From NCBI GenBank assembly GCA_026119935.1, contig JALRMH010000035.1, positions 248,001-312,000 on the forward strand: 64,000 bases of DNA, written 5' to 3'. This document shows, piece by piece, positions 53,528 to 64,000 of the stretch (position 1 is its first letter; every line of letters starts with the position of its first letter). The DNA is from Endothia cerciana (lineage: Eukaryota; Ascomycota; Sordariomycetes; Diaporthales; Cryphonectriaceae). A program made the position numbers and the translations under genes. The notes beneath the pieces are model-generated. The model was not told the DNA's origin, made no database searches, and was given only the letters and a program-made list of their open reading frames with translations.

Positions 53528-55093
53528 TCACGGCCGGCCCTGGCCCCCATAGCCAGATACGTCCCTTACATACTGCGCAGCCTGGTCTGTGGACATGGGC
53601 CCCCACATCCAAAAGACCAAAGATACGAGCAGCAGAAGAGAAACAATACCGAGGACCCTCGTCCTTGCGGGGTTCTTCTGACGGAAGTCAGCAAACTGCA
53701 GGCGGGCATCAGTGGCGAGGGACTGCATCTTCTCGGCGCCAAGCTTGTAGTATACGAGACCGGCGAGGGCAATGGAGTAGCCGAAGAACTGCTGGCTGGT
53801 GACAGGGTCGTGGAAGATGAGCATGGATGCGAAAACCAGCAGAATATCCTTCAGAATGCCAGACATGGTGAGGACGACTGCAGAGGTTTGACCGATCTAG
53901 CAAGGGAGGTCAGTAACACATCCATCGATATGCGGCGCGGATGACCTACCAGGAGCACAGAGGAAACATTGAGGAGGAAGGCAACAAGACCATTCGCCAG
54001 CAGAACCGCGAAACCAAGAGACTGAATATCGTTCATCGTGATGCGCGGACCTTCAACAAAGAAAGTAAAGACGGAGTTGATGGCAGCGCACGCAGGGGCG
54101 TAGTAGTACAAAGACACCAAGGGGTCCATCTTAAAGTCACCCGAGCTGAGAAGGCGCTGGACCATGACCAGACGCAAGGCCTCGGTGACGATGCCGCCGA
54201 TCTGGTAGACGAAGCCCCAGAGCTCGAACTTGATCTCCCCGAACGAGGCAATGACCACACCAAGGACAATGATGGCGACGTTTCCGAGCACCTTCAGGTT
54301 CGGAGGCGCGATAGCGAAGGCCCATGTCGCCAGGAGGACGGCGACGGCAGTAGTAGCCTAGCAGATGGTCAGTCCGGATGGCCTTCTTGATGCCTAGCAG
54401 GGCAGACCGATATAATAGCAGGCGTACCTTCAGCATCTGGATGAATGACACGCTCAAGGTCAGGTATGCCAGGTTTCCGCAGATCAGTGTCAGGCTGAAC
54501 ATCAACCCGATGGGGACGATGGCCCGGCTGAACAGGACTCGTCGTCAGCGCTTGTGCTTTTTTTTTTCCCCCTTGGCAGCCAGGGCCGACCATCCGGAGG
54601 TAGTACCTACATGTATGTCTCTGTCGTCATGGGAACCTTATGGCGGGAATCGAGCGTCTTGGTAAAGCGGGCCATGTACTGGGTCATGATGGTACCGAAG
54701 ACCTGGTGCCATGTTGTCAAGAATAGTGCTGTGGCCAGATGTCAGCGTCTGGACGACCGCGCCGATTCGAAGAACGAGGGAGGGTATCGGGCAACATGGT
54801 ATAACTCACGGAACTCTGTAGGTGTCGAGAGGTCAGGTCAGCAGAGGCTCGGGATCGTCCATGGGCAGCAAGAGGACGGAAGGATGGGGGGAGCGGGCCT
54901 CACCAAACTTGGCGGTGGTCAGGATCCATTTGTTAAAGATGATGATGCTGGAGCTCAGAGCGATCCACAGAGCAATGTAGAAGGCCGGATGGAGCCCGCC
55001 CCCGGAGCTGGCAGCCGGCTCCGGTGCTTGGCACTGGGCGGTGCCGGCTTCGAGTTTCCGGTCCTCGTCGGAGGAGGAGCGTTCGCCTGCCAT
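53528..55093 (-). CDS. Triose-phosphate/nucleotide-sugar transporter family (TPT, DMT superfamily) membrane protein
   Basis: Six minus-strand exons: 55093-54904, 54815-54810 (6 nt), 54728-54611, 54527-54428, 54357-53950 and 53896-53528, giving 396 residues. About ten hydrophobic segments follow a short acidic N-tail. Family phrases are ALWIALSSSIIIFNKWIL, FLTTWHQVFGTIMTQYMARF, RAIVPIGLMFSLTLICGN, FIQMLKATTAVAVLLATWAF, FGEIKFELWGFVYQIGG, EALRLVMVQRLLSS and FFGYSIALAGLVYYKLG. Relatives sit in Golgi or ER membranes and exchange nucleotide sugars or phosphorylated C3-C6 compounds; the substrate is not predictable here. The 6-nt exon supplies the second half of Glu, Phe and the first base of Pro, making KFEFPLFLTTW, which fits the family better than the skipped form KFALFLTTW. 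Confidence 0.88.
54810..54815 (-). other. 6-nt microexon of the TPT-family gene
   Basis: AGTTCC (minus strand) sits between an acceptor (CACCTACAG) and a strong donor (GTGAGT). Both flanking introns obey GT-AG and the phase is kept on both sides. Skipping it also keeps frame but drops two residues that are well conserved in type (aromatic-Pro before the LTTW motif). Confidence 0.7.
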
Positions 55094-56796
55094 GGCGACT
55101 GTCTACGCCAGTCGTGAGTCTGGGATAGTCAATTGCGGTCACTGGGGACTGTTGAACAGGGGGGCCGTGATGCCTGTGGGCGCGAAGTGTTTGAAGACAA
55201 AGTAAGCGTGCGTGTCCGTATTCTTTGTGAAAGAGGTAATCGTGTTACAGAGTTAGCGGTCGAATTAAGGGAGACGCGACCTGGGATGACGCCTTTGTGG
55301 CTTGATCGGTATTGACTGCAGCACGCCGGGGGGCTTGGACAGGGGACCCCCTTTCTTGACAGAGGCTTTGGACAACCCCTAACCCTGACGGAACCGCCCC
55401 CCCCCCCCACCCAAAAAAACAACAAACAGCCCAAACCAGAAAGGAGAAAAAGGTGATATACATGAGACAATCTATGATCGGCGTAGCCCATTGTTTTTGT
55501 TGATTTACAGCATAGCGCGATTGGATGTGCCCAGACTCGTAGGCTTCGTGGCTGTCGGTGTCGACGTCCTCGAACTTGGGCAGGCTCTGAGGAGAGCAGG
55601 GTCGAGGACTCGCCGTGGTCTAAATCTCTATCATTAAGGTTCCCTTTGCTGGCCACTTGATGCCACATCCCATAGCTGGTTACCGTTGAATTTCTCAAAA
55701 CGGTCACAGGGATTTTCTTTCATACTAAACCAGCCTCAGGGAGGGAGGGACACCTATGTGAGCACGAAGTATTGGTAATTAGGTCAAGACCGTACAGGAA
55801 TCAACACCACCGAGCAGGTATGGGAGAATTTCTCAAGAGCCTGGAGGTATTTGAATCTTTGAAATTTACGTCCACCAGGTTGCAAGTCAGGCCATGTTTT
55901 CTACATGAGTATTTGTGTATTAACGAAGACCTGAAGACGTCAAGTACTGAGCACTGTACGGGGTGTGCTCCTTAGATGTGAGACTCCTCGTCCCGCCAGT
56001 GGCTTCGAGGTTGACTGTCTTGATGATAGATGCAACCATGATGTCACTGACAGAGATTGTCAGGACCTGTGGGTTACGAGTCGGTGCTGAATTAAGAGGT
56101 ATTCACAAGATACCAAGGCCCATCATACAACTCAGGATGACTTTCTGCTTTCATCCCATGTTGAGGTTCCGGAAGAGACCTGCAGAGAAGACAGCAAGAT
56201 GCCCACCGGCGAGCGAAAAGGGCGAAATATACTCAGCACAGTGAAAAGTAGGTGATCCAGTCATCGAGCGAGAATCCCTAAATGATCGTCTCTCAGACGT
56301 GAAAGCGTGTTGCGATGATAAGATTTGGAGTCCCTAGATACAGCCGCGGCAGGAAATACAATATTACTCGAGTGAGGTCCGCAGGGCCGGAACTTGTCCA
56401 GCCCCGTCTGTCATACACCGCTGGACCTGCCTGCCTCTCAAGTTATATAGTCTTCAGGAGGGCAAGGGACGAGGACCATAATTCTGAAATACTACGACTG
56501 CGATCAGTCGATTGATGGCGACGCTGAAATTCGTCCCATCGGGATAAAGTGTCTTTCCTGTGCAGTCGTTGAATGGCACCACCAGTTGGTCATCGTGATG
56601 TCATCTGCAGGTACAAAGGTACATGAAGCGCTGGGGGTGCCGAGGCCATAACGTCACCAGCTTGAGCTCCTCCTCCAGCTACAGGAGCTTGTCTTTCCCT
56701 TATATCAGGAAGCTCCCCTGCTGCTGTCAACAGGCCCATTTCAACTACTCCCAGCCGGATCCAACTGATATCGACAACTACAGCTGTGAGTGAACC
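55094..56796. promoter_or_regulatory. Divergent intergenic region (TPT transporter / DUF1295 protein)
   Basis: 1.7 kb, no gene supported. Contains a C run (about 55390-55402) and the telomere-like phrase CCCCTAACCCTGA near 55376. Confidence 0.5.
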
Positions 56797-57330
56797 ATGG
56801 CTGAACAGGACAAATACGCCTCTCATTGGGGGTCCAAGGCAAACAACCCAACATCAGAATCCGTGCCCATCCCCGTGCCACGAGGCTCAGGTGCTGAACA
56901 GGACCGATTCGGGGCTCACTTCAGCAGCGGAACCACATCCCGAGAGATCCCAGTGCCTGTCCCGACTGCGTCTGGCGCCGAGCAGGATCGCTGGGCAGCT
57001 CACCTCAGCCGCTCCGCCGCTCGCAACCCCGAGGCAGAGGGCGTCTCGTTCCGCGTCCCTACCGCCTCTGGCGCTGAGCAGGACCGATATGCTGCTCATT
57101 GGAGCCCATCCGAGGCTCGAAACCCCGAGGCCTACGGTGTGAAAGTGCCAGTCTGGAATACGTCTGGGGCCGAGCAGGACCGCTACGCTTCTCACTGGAG
57201 CCACAGCGAGGCAAACAATCCGACAGGGGGGCGAATCGGCATTCCCGTCCGCCAGCCCCTCGGCGGCAGTTCTGAGCAGGACATCTATGGCAGTCACTTC
57301 AACACGGGAGTCTACAAGATCCCCAGCGAC
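56797..57330 (+). repeat. Six imperfect coding repeats (EQD-x4-H units)
   Basis: Each unit is roughly 84-102 nt and encodes GAEQDRY-x2-HWS followed by a Pro/Asn/Val-rich spacer. Units 3-5 are the most alike, including SGAEQDRYAAHWS and RNPEA. Diverged DNA but constrained key residues point to selection on the protein. Confidence 0.85.
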
Positions 57331-58438
57331 GCGACTGCTGTGGGTATACTGAAGAACACTTTGCTACCATCTCTGGGCTTCCACACCGGGATGTCCATCG
57401 TCGCATACACAGCCTCGCGGGTGGCCAATCGCGTCGACGGAAAGGACTGGTTGTGGCCGACAGGGCAGGTTGCCAATGCCTGGTGGAGCGCCGTCGGTAC
57501 GCGTGTCGTGTACGATGGCCTTCCGGTCGGGGCCGCTTTCTCTTCGCTTGTCTACCCTGATAAAGTCTTGCTTGGGGCCGTTACGGTCTGGGGTGCGCGT
57601 CTCTTTTACCAAGTCGCATCAAGATCCATCAAGGCCAAGTCAGATGATGCTCGGTACCTCGAGGAGAAGAAGGAGCCGGGCTTCTGGAACAAGGCATTCT
57701 TCAAGATATTCCTTCCAGAGGCTGTCATGCAGGCTCTCATCTCGCTGCCCTTCACCATGCCTTTCCATAGTCCATACGCCAGGTATGCCCACCCAATCTC
57801 ATGCCTATCCATCTGCTGGCTGCGCTAACAATGGCCTCGTAGTGCTCGCTCGTCTCTGTCTGCCCCTATCGAATGGGCCCACGACCTGGCTGTATTCGTC
57901 TTCAGCGCCGGATTTGCCCTTGAGACACTTGCCGACTACCAGCTCAACCGTCACAAGAAGACCGACGACGCTACCTTGAACCGTGACGGCGTCTGGAGCA
58001 TTGTTCGACACCCCAAGTAAGCATCGGCTTCCCCTTGTCTACCCTGAGCCCTTTCTCCCTGTCTCATCTGTTGACACTGTGTTCCCCAGCTACCTCGGTG
58101 ACGCCTTAGTCCACTTCGCCTTCCCTCTGTTCCTCTGGGGTTCCGGAAAGATCCACCCCATTGTCCTCCTTGGCCCAATCGCAAATTACGCTTTCCTCCG
58201 CTACATCGGCGGTGACGCCCAGAACGAAGCCGCACAGGCACAACGCTATGCAAAGACAAGCCCGATCAAGGCCCGAGACTTCTTCGAGTACAAACAGGCC
58301 AAGAACAGCTTCTGGCCCAAGGTGCAGGAGGCCTCCAACCCGTGGAGCCTAGCGGTCCTTGGTGCTGGCGCTGGAGGACTGGTTTTGGAGCGCGCTGTGC
58401 GGCACTTCGCGCTGCAGCCGCAGAGACTCCAGATGTGA
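56797..58438 (+). CDS. DUF1295/steroid-reductase-like membrane protein with six N-terminal EQD repeats
   Basis: Exons 56797-57782, 57843-58016 and 58090-58438 (introns 60 and 73 nt) encode 502 residues. The first 175 residues are six imperfect repeats of about 28-34 residues, each with an invariant E-Q-D-x4-H (Glu at 3, 34, 62, 94, 126, 160), usually as SGAEQDRYAAHWS, with NPEA and VPV downstream. From about 185 a multi-pass membrane domain follows (MSIVAYTASRVANRVDGKDW; VYDGLPVGAAFSSLVYPDKV; ALISLPFTMPFHSPYASARS). It contains the DUF1295 signature FALETLADYQLNRHKK, with GVWSIVRHPNYLGDALVHFA and YAFLRYIGGD. DUF1295 proteins belong to the 3-oxo-5-alpha-steroid-4-dehydrogenase/isoprenylcysteine-methyltransferase-like fold and use NADPH or SAM on lipids in the ER. 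The repeats are hydrophilic and probably cytosolic; their role is unknown. Confidence 0.88.
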
Positions 58439-58997
58439 GTGCTACCTTGTCCTCTCCACAGGAGTGTACGGGTACGTCGAGGATGAAAGCTGAATTCTGG
58501 ACGGCTTCATGCGGGAGGACCTGATTACGATCGTGTTTGCAGGTCTTGTTCATTGTAATTCTAGTATCTTTGGCATATGAGATGGATCAAATTCATGTTC
58601 TCATGACGCCATTTAGAATCCAGATCCTTCTCGTGTTGATGGTGTTGGTTCCTATCGTCATGATTCACACAACCCTCCTGCAATGCAGATGAGAAGCGTG
58701 GCCGCAATCTTTTCGGCAACGTAAGCCGCTATTAGCCTTTCTTATCATTTCGAACCTTCCAAATCTTAGTATCGTGACTTGGGCGGAAGGCTAGTACTGT
58801 GTGGAGTCGCACTAACTCGGAGATTCCACCATGATAGAGTTGTTCCGCGGCTGTGTCTTCAACCCGAATTTTCACAGCGAATCGAGCACACCGCGTTCAC
58901 CGTGACTATTCAGAGGTAGGCGACCATCCATCGCTGCCATCTCTATAACCTGGGAGGTCTGTTGTTCAAATATTTCCGACACCGGACTGAGCTCACG
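58439..58997 (+). other. Intergenic region
   Basis: 559 bp between two plus-strand genes. No gene. It must carry the promoter of the small secreted protein. Confidence 0.5.
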
Positions 58998-59735
58998 ATG
59001 TTGTCATTTCCCTGGGTACTCTTGGCCGTTGGGGCCACACGCCTAGCCGCTGCCATTGATATGAGCTTATATCAACCGTCGGCGGAAGTTGAGCCAGGCT
59101 TCAAAATCTACCTGCAGGAGTAAGTTGGACGGCCTTGGAAATCAAGAGCACAGACAAGGGCTGATCACTCGCCATAGACTCTATGCTGAAACCGAGGACC
59201 CAGCATCGACGACGAGCTTTACGGACTTCTTCACGGAGAATGGATCTCTCGTGGTCCTACAGTACACCGCCGTTGGTGCTGGACGGATCACTGGACTGAA
59301 GAATGCCCTGATGCCTCGAGATGGATCAAAGCTGTGGCATCACGTGCCCAACGTCACCAATGTCTTCGCGGACACGGCCTCGAGCAAGATATACGAGGTC
59401 AAGGGCGTGATTCAAACAACGTTCCAGGGAGGAAATTGCTCGCAAGCCTAGTGAGTGTGGGATTTCCCAGATAGCACAAGAAAAAAGTCGTCGTGTTGGT
59501 TCAGTGGCTGATCTCTGCAATCTCAAGCTATTCAACTCGTTTCACCGTCGCCAAGGGCAGCGGCAACAAGCCCATCCTGGCCCTCCGCTCAGGCTCCCTT
59601 CTTTCGTATGACGACTATATCGTAGACCCGTCTGTATCGCCAACGGAGATCCCTTGTCAGGGTGGTCAGGCGCCCGAGCCGGACGAGTCTGCGGTTAGAA
59701 AAGAGGAAATGCCCACTGAACGCCCGGAGCTATGA
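58998..59735 (+). CDS. Small secreted NTF2/SnoaL-like protein
   Basis: Exons 58998-59119, 59178-59450 and 59528-59735 (introns 58 and 77 nt) encode 200 residues. MLSFPWVLLAVGATRLAAAI is a signal peptide. The mature part has a cone-shaped alpha+beta pattern of the NTF2/SnoaL kind: LYAETEDPASTTSFTDFFTE, GSLVVLQYTAVGAGRITGLK, LWHHVPNVTNVFADTASSKI and YEVKGVIQTTFQGGNCSQAY, then STRFTVAKG. The signature length (about 130 residues) and the DFF-TENGSLVV opening fit that fold. Two cysteines (GGNCSQA and EIPCQGG) may form a disulfide. A disordered, acidic/basic tail ends it. Such proteins bind small hydrophobic ligands or have isomerase-like activity; no catalytic residues could be assigned. Confidence 0.75.
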
Positions 59736-60443
59736 TTACATTCCCAACGTCAACAGGGTGGGCATAATGAGCTAGAAGAACACTTTTGCAAGCCAATGAC
59801 ACGTTTCCTGTGTCTTTATGAGGCTGTCCCAGGCTTCCGAAAACCACAAGTTGCAGCTCTCATAAGCGGTGCCCACCCTCCAACCGACGGGGAACGATCT
59901 TGTGGCCTATATGCACCGCTATCTAGGCGAGCATGTCACACTACATAGCGGGGTCAAATGTACTGAAAACCGGTCATGATATCTCATGTCATATATGAAC
60001 CCAGGCTGGAAAAGTTATAGGTCGTTGAAGGCAATCGTCTATAATTGAGATTATACTTGGTCATGTTCGTTGCCATCGTCCCGGTCGGCTCTTGCATGGA
60101 AGAGTTGATTCATTGTTATCCTGAGAGGTTGTCAACTTCAGTGAGTTTTAACGAGCTACTTTCCTGAGATATATATATAAGATGTCGTGAACGGAAAAGA
60201 TGGTAGCAAACGGCTTGCTGCATGTTGAGATCTTAGACGGGCACGCCTTACCTAGGGACAACGGCCAACCAATTGCCAACGCCGATTTTCGGGGGATGCG
60301 GAGTCACAGCATCGTGCGTGACCCAGCTATATCGACCTCGGCTCTCCCTTTTAAATTCAACCGACGAGCAACGGAATTAACACTTTGGCCTCGGAGACTA
60401 TAGAGAGAGAGGATTACTAGAATTACCAACATCACCTGGTATC
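59736..60443 (+). other. Intergenic region upstream of the gamma-glutamyltranspeptidase
   Basis: 708 bp, no gene. A TATATATATAAGA stretch near 60170-60182 lies about 265 bp upstream of the next start. Confidence 0.5.
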
Positions 60444-62437
60444 ATGGCTGCAAAGCATCGTCAATGTGGCAACTACCCTTCAGACGGTGGGGCGTTCATC
60501 AACTTCCCCAGCCGACGCAGCGTGGTGCACAGTAGTAAGGGCATCGTGTCCACCACATCCCCTCTAGCGACTGAAGCCGGGCTACAAATCCTTCGAGATG
60601 GTGGTAACGCTGCAGTCAGTTTCAATTCTCGGACACCTTGACCCCGGAGTTGTAGGGCCGCTCCTCGCTGACGTGACCCGTGGACAAATCTAGGACGCGG
60701 CCGTCGCAGCCGCCGCCGTGCTGAACTTGGTCGATCCGTCCATGACTGGAATAGGGGGCGATGCATTCTGTCTTTTCTACGAGGCAAAGACGAAAAGGGT
60801 ACATGCATTAAATGGCTCCGGACGATCACCCCGCGCGGCAACCCTCGACGACATCTGCAGGGACTTGAACATCAGTGACCGGATCCATGGCACCATTCCA
60901 CCTACTTCGATCCACTCGGTGACCGTACCAGGCGCAGCTGCAGCTTGGCTCGACATTATTGAGAAATTCGGGTCGGGGAAGACCACAGCGGCACAGGCTC
61001 TGGCGCCTGCGATCCAGATGGCCGAGGAGGGATTCCCCGTCAGCGAGATCTCTAGCTACTATGTGAGTGCCATCTGCCACTTGCGTTCCGTTCGAACCCT
61101 ACAGCTCACACCCCTTTCAGTGGATCAAAACAGAGGAGGAGCTCCACGGAAAGCCCAACGGGACAGACCTATTGAAGGAAGACCCAAAGGCACCGGGGGG
61201 CTATAGAGCACCCCGGGCGGGAGAGATTATCAGGAACACTCTCTTGGCAAAGACATTCAGGCTCTTGGGCGACAACGGAAGAAGTGGCTTCTATGAAGGG
61301 CCCGTAGCTGAAGCTATTGCCGAGATCAGTCACCAACTTGGCGGCTACTTGACATTGGATGACCTGAAAGCTCACCAGAGCGAGGTAGTAAAGCCGGTCT
61401 CAATTACGTTGCAGTTTGGCCGTCAAGAAGATGTCTTTGATTTGTGGGAACATCCTCCCAACGGGCAAGGAATAGTTGCTCAGATGGCCCTGGGTATTCT
61501 TGCAGAGCTTGAGAGCTACGGAAAGGTTCCTAGCCTCAAGGAGGAAGACCACAACTCTGCCAAGTAAGTCATCCAAAATCTCGTATATAAAGGGTCTTGA
61601 GCTGACACCTTTGGTAGGTATCTACACGCCCTTATCCAAGCTCTCCGTATCGCTTTCGCCGACGCAAGCTGGTTCGTTACCGATCCAGCTGCAACGATTG
61701 ACGCGGAAATGCTCATATCCAGAGACTACCTCGCTCAGAGAGCCCTACTCTTCGACCCGGACCGATCTACTACAATCTTGACACCTGGAGACCCTTCAGG
61801 TATCCACAAGACCAGTGACACGATCTACCTCTGCGTGACGGACGCAGAAGGCAATGCCTGCTCTCTCGTCAACAGCGTTGCCGATACCTTTGGCAGCCGT
61901 ATCATGCCGCCTAGAGTCGGGTTCGTGCTGCAGAACCGCGGCTCAGGCTTTCATCTCGGCCCGCCAAATCATCCCAATGTTTTCGCCCCGGGTAAGCGGC
62001 CGTATAACACAATCATACCGGCCCTGACGACGAACGCGGCGGATGGAACTCTGCATAGCGCATTTGGTGTAATGGGCGGTGCAATGCAGCCTCAGGGCCA
62101 TGTGCAAGTCCTGTTGAACATGCTGCGCTTCGGTATGAACCCACAAATGGCTCTGGACGCCCCGCGGGTCTGTATTGGGGTGAGCCTACCTGGGAAGTCT
62201 ACCGATCCTGGCAAGAAGGTGGACAGGACGGTATACCTCGAGGAGGGCATCAGCGAGGACGTCGCGCGCGAGCTGGAAAAGATGGGCCACGAGGTGAAAT
62301 TCGTCTGCGGCATGGATAGATCACTTTTTGGTCGCGGGCAGATCATCCGAGCGCACCACGATCCAGTCAACGGCAAGATGATATATTCTGCAGGCAGTGA
62401 CTTGAGGGGCGATGGAAATGCTGCACCGCTTCTTTGA
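60444..62437 (+). CDS. Gamma-glutamyltranspeptidase family protein (Ntn hydrolase)
   Basis: Exons 60444-60614, 60694-61062, 61121-61563 and 61618-62437 (introns 79, 58, 54 nt) encode 600 residues. The family order is clear: SSKGIVSTTSPLATEAGLQI, DAAVAAAAVLNLVDPSMTGI-GGD, NGSGRSP, HSVTVPGAAAAWLD and EHPPNGQGIVAQMALGIL. The maturation site is KTSDTIYLCVTDAEGNACSL with the likely nucleophile Thr396. Next are GFVLQNRGSGF, KRPYNTIIPAL, FGVMGGAMQPQGHVQVLLNM and RGQIIRAHHDP. Proenzymes of this family cleave themselves before the Thr and then transfer or hydrolyse gamma-glutamyl groups of glutathione and its conjugates. The subgroup resembles bacterial YwrD-type members rather than classical secreted GGT; no signal peptide is visible, so it may be cytosolic. 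First donor is the less usual GTCAGT. Confidence 0.9.
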
Positions 62438-62867
62438 TGGCGGCGCTTGCTAGTATCGACGTGTCAAGTTTGTGGAGCTTTAGTTTCAGGGTCGAGATAC
62501 CCCGTACGTCGGAGACGAATCTTTTTCTATTTCGACTCGATGGTGATAAATGGAGACTGCCATGCTAGGCGTACTGAAACATGACTCAAGCCTATTTTTC
62601 ATATTTTTTATCACTTCCATCCGGCTGTACTCCAACCTTATGCCCCTGAATGACGTGTCCGTTCCGAAACGACATGTTTTTTCAATTCATATATTCAGTT
62701 ATGTGGAACGCATCAACACGCTTCCTCACTTGCGAAGCTCAACTCCGCCGCTAATATCTCAACGCCCCCCCCCCCCGCCTCGCGGCCCTCGAAGACAAAA
62801 TTTTCACGCTCGTCCCAGCTCTGTGAATATCCGGTATCGACATTTTTATTTGGAACAATCAGACACC
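62438..62867 (+). other. Intergenic region before the mutarotase
   Basis: 430 bp with a C run near 62765-62775. The frame upstream of 62868 is open back to 62550, but that part reads as leader, not protein. Confidence 0.5.
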
Positions 62868-63302
62868 ATGCTCAAAGGCATCGACCCTCTCCTCACACCC
62901 GAGCTTCTGCAGGCGCTCCGGGCAATGGGCCACGGTAACACAATCGCGATTGTCGACGCAAACTTCCCGGCAGCTTCAACCGGCCCCCCCGTCATCCGAC
63001 TGGCTGGTGCCAACGCAACAGAAGCAGCCAACGCTATCCTCTCTGTCCTCCCCCTGGACGACTTCGTACCGGAGTCAGCGTGGTGCATGGAGGTCGTGGG
63101 GGACGCGCAGGCCGACCTCCCCGTGATGAAGGAGTTCAGGGAGGCCATTTGTAAACACGAGGGTGAGGAGTTCGCACTGAGCAAGCTGGAGAGGTTCAAA
63201 TTCTACGAGGAGTCGAGCAAGGCGTTCTGTATTGTATCTACAAATGAGACGAGGCTGTACGGGAACTTGCTCTTGAAGAAGGGCGTGGTGAAAATGCATT
63301 AA
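62868..63302 (+). CDS. RbsD/FucU-family sugar mutarotase
   Basis: The ATG at 62868 begins MLKGIDPLLTPELLQALRAM followed by GHGNTIAIVDANFPAAST, the standard start of RbsD/FucU proteins. The His of GHG and Asp of VDANFP are the sugar-binding residues. Later parts, VLPLDDFVPESAWCMEVVGD and a final NLLLKKGVV with the Tyr of RLYGN, also match. 144 residues is the normal family size. The family catalyses exchange between alpha and beta anomers of fucose, ribose or similar sugars and forms ring oligomers in the cytosol. The frame is open 106 codons further upstream, but that extension has no family likeness. Which sugar is used in this fungus is not known; L-fucose is the usual guess for the eukaryotic branch. 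Confidence 0.9.
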   Translation: MLKGIDPLLTPELLQALRAMGHGNTIAIVDANFPAASTGPPVIRLAGANATEAANAILSVLPLDDFVPESAWCMEVVGDAQADLPVMKEFREAICKHEGEEFALSKLERFKFYEESSKAFCIVSTNETRLYGNLLLKKGVVKMH

Positions 63303-64000
63303 GTTGGGCGTATTACAGTTAAATATGGAGCTTATGTGCTACGGTACTGAGGAACTCGATGACCAATTCGGTTGATCCTATCAGTCGGTTAAGAAAATGC
63401 GTAAGCACGGCCTTATTGGGATTGCAGAAGACGCGCGGGGCGAGAGCAAATGTAGAAGTCAGGCCAAGGAAACAGAAGGAGGAAAAAAATGCGAGCCGTG
63501 TAGAGGCAACATGCCAACCTCGGGCCTGAAGGCCCATGGAATGAGTATAATTGCTGTTACTTTGCAGACAAACCAGCAATTGAAGGTCAGTAGTCGCCAA
63601 CAGAGAAACATACAAACTATCTGCGCTATCAAGACGTGTTCGTGACATGCATTCGAAGTTATTCCCGCGGACAAGCGACTGACATGCTGACCAGACGCCG
63701 ACCTTACTTAACATGTTGCCAATATAGGCTGTAGAATAGGAAGGAGTGTTCATGCAGAGGCCATTATGGTGCGGTTTGAGTGAGACGGGGAGGTTTTGAG
63801 TAAATTAAAGGAAGCAGTCATGAGGAAGGTTAAATGTAATGGGCTTAGCCGATGATTGGCCTGCCGCTTCTGAAAGATGAAGTGGACTGGGTGGAATGAG
63901 GTACTACTTTCTCGCGTACTCCTTTTTCCCTCCTTAAGTGCAGAATGAGATGTTATTGATTACTTTCGGTCCCGCAAATGGGATAACCTTTCAATAGGCG
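63303..64000. other. Intergenic region at the window end
   Basis: About 700 bp after the mutarotase stop. No gene-like frame. Confidence 0.5.

Overview
This window is nuclear DNA from a filamentous ascomycete, most likely a sordariomycete. The genes carry short introns (mostly 50-190 nt) with GTRNGT donors and YAG acceptors, and the coding GC is high. Fungal-type families are present: a SconB/Met30 F-box protein, a hybrid histidine kinase, an AcuL/Sfc1 carrier, a HET-domain relic and a Fot1/pogo transposon. Intergenic stretches carry G/C homopolymers, microsatellites and AT-rich tracts with decayed genes, as in genomes shaped by repeat-induced point mutation (RIP). No species can be named from the sequence alone.

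Layout. 1-3700: GC-rich non-coding DNA. 3701-6102: sconB/MET30-type F-box/WD40 gene. 7101-8723 (-): sugar transporter. 9298-9852: VOC/glyoxalase-fold protein. 10617-13976: AT-rich graveyard with a broken UbiA-type prenyltransferase/terpene-cyclase gene, an MFS-like tail and a broken zinc-type alcohol dehydrogenase. 15021-16097 (-): secreted PL7 lyase. 18853-19509: unknown protein. 20070-21353: ToxD-like reductase. 21596-22615 (-): putative tail-anchored protein. 23978-24574 (-): secreted precursor with three near-identical peptides separated by Lys-Arg. 25519-26692 (-): HET pseudogene. 26989-27816 (-): sorbose-reductase-like SDR. 28353-29120 (-): unknown membrane protein. 30270-31444: succinate/fumarate carrier. 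31711-32895 (-): twinfilin. 33323-34515 (-): AUH-type enoyl-CoA hydratase with a polyglutamine tract. 37803-39660: complete but dead Fot1/pogo element with a TA duplication. 41240-43176 (-): two unknown proteins. 44261-48346: 1274-residue hybrid histidine kinase. 48596-50033 (-): secreted thioredoxin-reductase-like flavoprotein. 50034-53527: gene-poor tract with a tRNA-like relic. 53528-55093 (-): TPT/nucleotide-sugar transporter with a 6-nt microexon. 56797-58438: DUF1295 membrane protein fused to six EQD repeats. 58998-59735: small secreted NTF2-like protein. 60444-62437: gamma-glutamyltranspeptidase. 62868-63302: RbsD/FucU mutarotase.

The working genes are mainly housekeeping (sulfur regulation, actin capping, C2 carbon and leucine metabolism, Golgi transport, signalling), mixed with accessory secreted or metabolic genes. 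There is no clear intact secondary-metabolite cluster. The broken UbiA, transporter and dehydrogenase genes at 10.6-14 kb could be the remains of one. The most unusual loci are the Kex2-type repeat precursor, the EQD-repeat/DUF1295 fusion and the secreted CxxC flavoprotein. All exon joins were inferred by eye from splice sites, reading phase and remembered family conservation.
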